Shown: positions 6,843 through 8,014 of the stretch, piece after piece
Position numbering within the stretch: the first letter of the stretch is position 1
How the letters are laid out: each line of letters opens with the position of its first letter
Assembly: GCA_002320935.1 (NCBI GenBank)
Contig: DCLG01000015.1
Coordinates: 1 to 8,014, forward strand
Direction: 5' to 3'
Length of the DNA stretch: 8,014 bases
Source: Pedobacter sp. UBA1654
GTDB taxonomy: Bacteria > Bacteroidota > Bacteroidia > Sphingobacteriales > Sphingobacteriaceae
Made by a program: the position numbers and the translations under genes
The notes under the pieces: model-generated
Databases searched by the model: none
Told to the model about the DNA's origin: nothing
Seen by the model: only the letters and a program-made list of their open reading frames with translations

Positions 6843-6919
6843 GCTTTGCTTGGTATGTTTATGGATTAGACGCAGCTGCTTCAAAAACGTTGCAGTGAAA
6901 AGTAAATATTTTTAGGATA

Positions 6920-6951
6920 TTTGATTAAACCCGTTTAAATTGTTCTTTTTG
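6920..6951 (+). promoter_or_regulatory. Promoter of the phosphoribosyltransferase gene with a palindrome in its spacer
   Basis: TTTG at 6920-6923 and TCTTTTTG at 6944-6951 (7 of 8 to TAnnTTTG) are 20 bases apart, close to the Bacteroidetes -33/-7 arrangement. Transcription would start near 6955-6958, 12-15 bases before ATG 6970. The spacer contains the perfect inverted repeat TTAAAC-CC-GTTTAA (6925-6938), a possible operator. The divergent GIN gene starts 77 bases to the left of the -33 box. Confidence 0.5.
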
Positions 6952-6969
6952 CAGGTTAAAACACATTCT

Positions 6970-7479
6970 ATGGCAGATTCTTCACTACTTATCTTAGATA
7001 AAACACAAATTCAGCAGAAGATTAACAGGATTGCTTATCAGATTCTGGAAGACAATTTAAACGAGAAAGAGATCGTGCTTGCTGGTATCTGGGATAGAGG
7101 TTACAAGTTTGCGTTAAGGTTGCAATCAAAACTGCAGGAAATATCCAGTCTTAGTATTTTGCTGCTGCGGATTGATCTGGAAAAACAGAACAGTAAGTTG
7201 GTGGCAACGACCGATATTGAAGAAGCCAAATGGAGAAATAAAGTCATCATTATTGTTGATGATGTATTAAACAGCGGACGAACCCTTGCATACGGCCTTG
7301 GTGTATTTCTGAATACCCCGCATAAAAAGATTAGAACTGTGGTTCTGGTAGACAGGAGTCATAAGATCTTTCCGATCGCTACCGACTTTGTAGGTTTGAA
7401 AATGGCCACAGTTTTAAAGGAGCATGTAGATGTAGTAATGGATGTGCCAAATGAAGAAGACGGAGTTTATTTGAGCTGA
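6970..7479 (+). CDS. PyrR-like phosphoribosyltransferase
   Basis: A 169-residue cytoplasmic type I PRTase. The ATG at 6970 is preferred over an in-frame TTG at 6940, because the putative promoter -7 box ends at 6951 and the MADSS start matches the usual beginning of the family. The PRPP-binding loop is clear: KVIIIVDDVLNSGRTLAYGL (91-110), with paired aspartates and the SGRT loop. VDRSHKIFPIATDFVGLKMA (127-146) closely follows the PyrR pattern VDRGHRELPIRADFVG, and LAGIWDRGYKFALRL (37-51) corresponds to the PyrR N-terminal GI-x-RG block. PyrR binds pyr-operon RNA and also has uracil PRTase activity, but no pyrimidine gene is nearby and the family also contains enzymes with unknown bases, so I give no symbol. 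A glycosyltransferase-like gene starts one base after the stop. Confidence 0.85.
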   Translation: MADSSLLILDKTQIQQKINRIAYQILEDNLNEKEIVLAGIWDRGYKFALRLQSKLQEISSLSILLLRIDLEKQNSKLVATTDIEEAKWRNKVIIIVDDVLNSGRTLAYGLGVFLNTPHKKIRTVVLVDRSHKIFPIATDFVGLKMATVLKEHVDVVMDVPNEEDGVYLS

Positions 7480-7480
7480 T

Positions 7481-8014
7481 ATGATCGTCTTTACGTTTAC
7501 GGTACTCATCTTCCTTGTCCTTCGGTTTACCGTAACGCTATTTAATTTCCTCTCCAATCCCAAACTAAGCCCCTTCCGAACAACCTTTTCCTCATCAGTA
7601 TCCATTGTGGTCACCCTGCGGAATGAAGAAAGCAACCTATTAAATACATTGGATGCTATAAAACTTCAGGACTTTAGCAGCTATGAAGTTTTTATTCTGT
7701 ACAGTGCCATGGAGAAACAGGATGAAGAGCTTGTAGCGCAATTCTGCAGGCAGAATGTCCGCTTTAGCATGGTAAAGGCCGATATACTCGATTATTCCTG
7801 GCTTGAAGGCCGGGCCAAGGGGAATTATCTGATGTTACTTGATTCCAATACTTACATTCGTTCCGGGCTGATTAATGCTTTAATATACAGGCTCCGCGTT
7901 TTTAAACTTGGAATCATCAGTATCATTCCAACGCAGGTTATAAAAAACCTGAGGCAACAATTATTATTACCACTAAGCGATTTTGTGTTGCTGAACATGG
8001 TGCCACTGCGGCTT
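7481..8014 (+). CDS. Family 2-like membrane glycosyltransferase (C-terminus beyond window)
   Basis: The frame opens at ATG 7481, one base after the PRTase stop, and stays open for 178 codons to the window edge. Residues 1-24 form a membrane segment (IVFTFTVLIFLVLRFTVTLF). The GT-A fold start is visible as VSIVVTLRNEESNLLNTLDAI (40-60), followed by YEVFILYSA (68-76). AKGNYLMLLDSNTYIRSGLI (112-131) corresponds to the usual A-x-G-x-YLLFLDADT region, and ISIIPTQ through LLLPLSDFVLLNMVPLRL (146-178) resembles the interface helix of membrane GT2 proteins such as those near carotenoid or lipid glycosylation genes. The first acidic motif (DDGSTD) is not visible, the second reads DSN instead of DAD, and the segment between is short, so activity is doubtful. 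The acceptor cannot be predicted. Confidence 0.8.
   Translation, partial: MIVFTFTVLIFLVLRFTVTLFNFLSNPKLSPFRTTFSSSVSIVVTLRNEESNLLNTLDAIKLQDFSSYEVFILYSAMEKQDEELVAQFCRQNVRFSMVKADILDYSWLEGRAKGNYLMLLDSNTYIRSGLINALIYRLRVFKLGIISIIPTQVIKNLRQQLLLPLSDFVLLNMVPLRL

Noticed and set aside
6843..6884. N-terminal extension of the GIN-domain protein to ATG 6884
   Set aside because: It would put 14 polar and basic residues ahead of a signal peptide that already begins properly at ATG 6842.
6940..6969. TTG start for the phosphoribosyltransferase
   Set aside because: The TTG overlaps the probable -7 box and would lie upstream of the expected transcription start; ATG 6970 fits the family's N-terminus.

Overview
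The window is ordinary chromosomal DNA from a member of the Bacteroidetes, most likely Sphingobacteriaceae (Pedobacter-like). This rests on three things: promoter motifs of the TAnnTTTG type and a lack of Shine-Dalgarno sequences; Bacteroidetes-type families (a DUF5686 protein with a carboxypeptidase-regulatory-like domain, a GIN/DUF2807 head-domain protein, and a short Rieske-like lipoprotein with an S-C-S-K signal-peptide end); and close family-level resemblance of the housekeeping proteins. The species is inferred, not proven. I see no rRNA, tRNA, CRISPR array, insertion sequence or phage gene.

Layout. Positions 1-541 (minus) hold the N-terminal 180 codons of an exported DUF5686-type outer-membrane protein. 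It diverges from a plus-strand run: kbl (glycine C-acetyltransferase, 681-1868), pheS (phenylalanyl-tRNA synthetase alpha chain, 1896-2933), a small Rieske-like lipoprotein (2939-3343) and a TetR-family regulator (3344-3919). The last three are packed with 5 and 0 bases between them. A 325-base stretch without a convincing gene follows. Next come rlmD (23S rRNA uracil-C5 methyltransferase, 4245-5663) and a 136-residue protein of unknown function, with start and stop codons overlapping by one base. That pair converges on a minus-strand exported GIN-domain protein (6129-6842), with a strong hairpin terminator between them. A divergent promoter region with a palindrome leads into a PyrR-like phosphoribosyltransferase (6970-7479) and a family 2-like membrane glycosyltransferase (7481 to the window end, truncated).

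How the parts fit. The core is translation and metabolism: threonine/glycine interconversion, tRNA charging and rRNA modification. Envelope proteins (the DUF5686 protein, the lipoprotein, the GIN protein and the glycosyltransferase) are interspersed, with one local regulator. No obvious new multi-gene system is visible. The most interesting points are the lipoprotein that seems to have lost its Rieske histidine ligands next to a TetR gene, the glycosyltransferase-like protein with eroded catalytic motifs, a palindrome sitting exactly in a promoter spacer, a six-step GGSD ladder in the GIN protein, and probable leaderless starts for pheS and rlmD.
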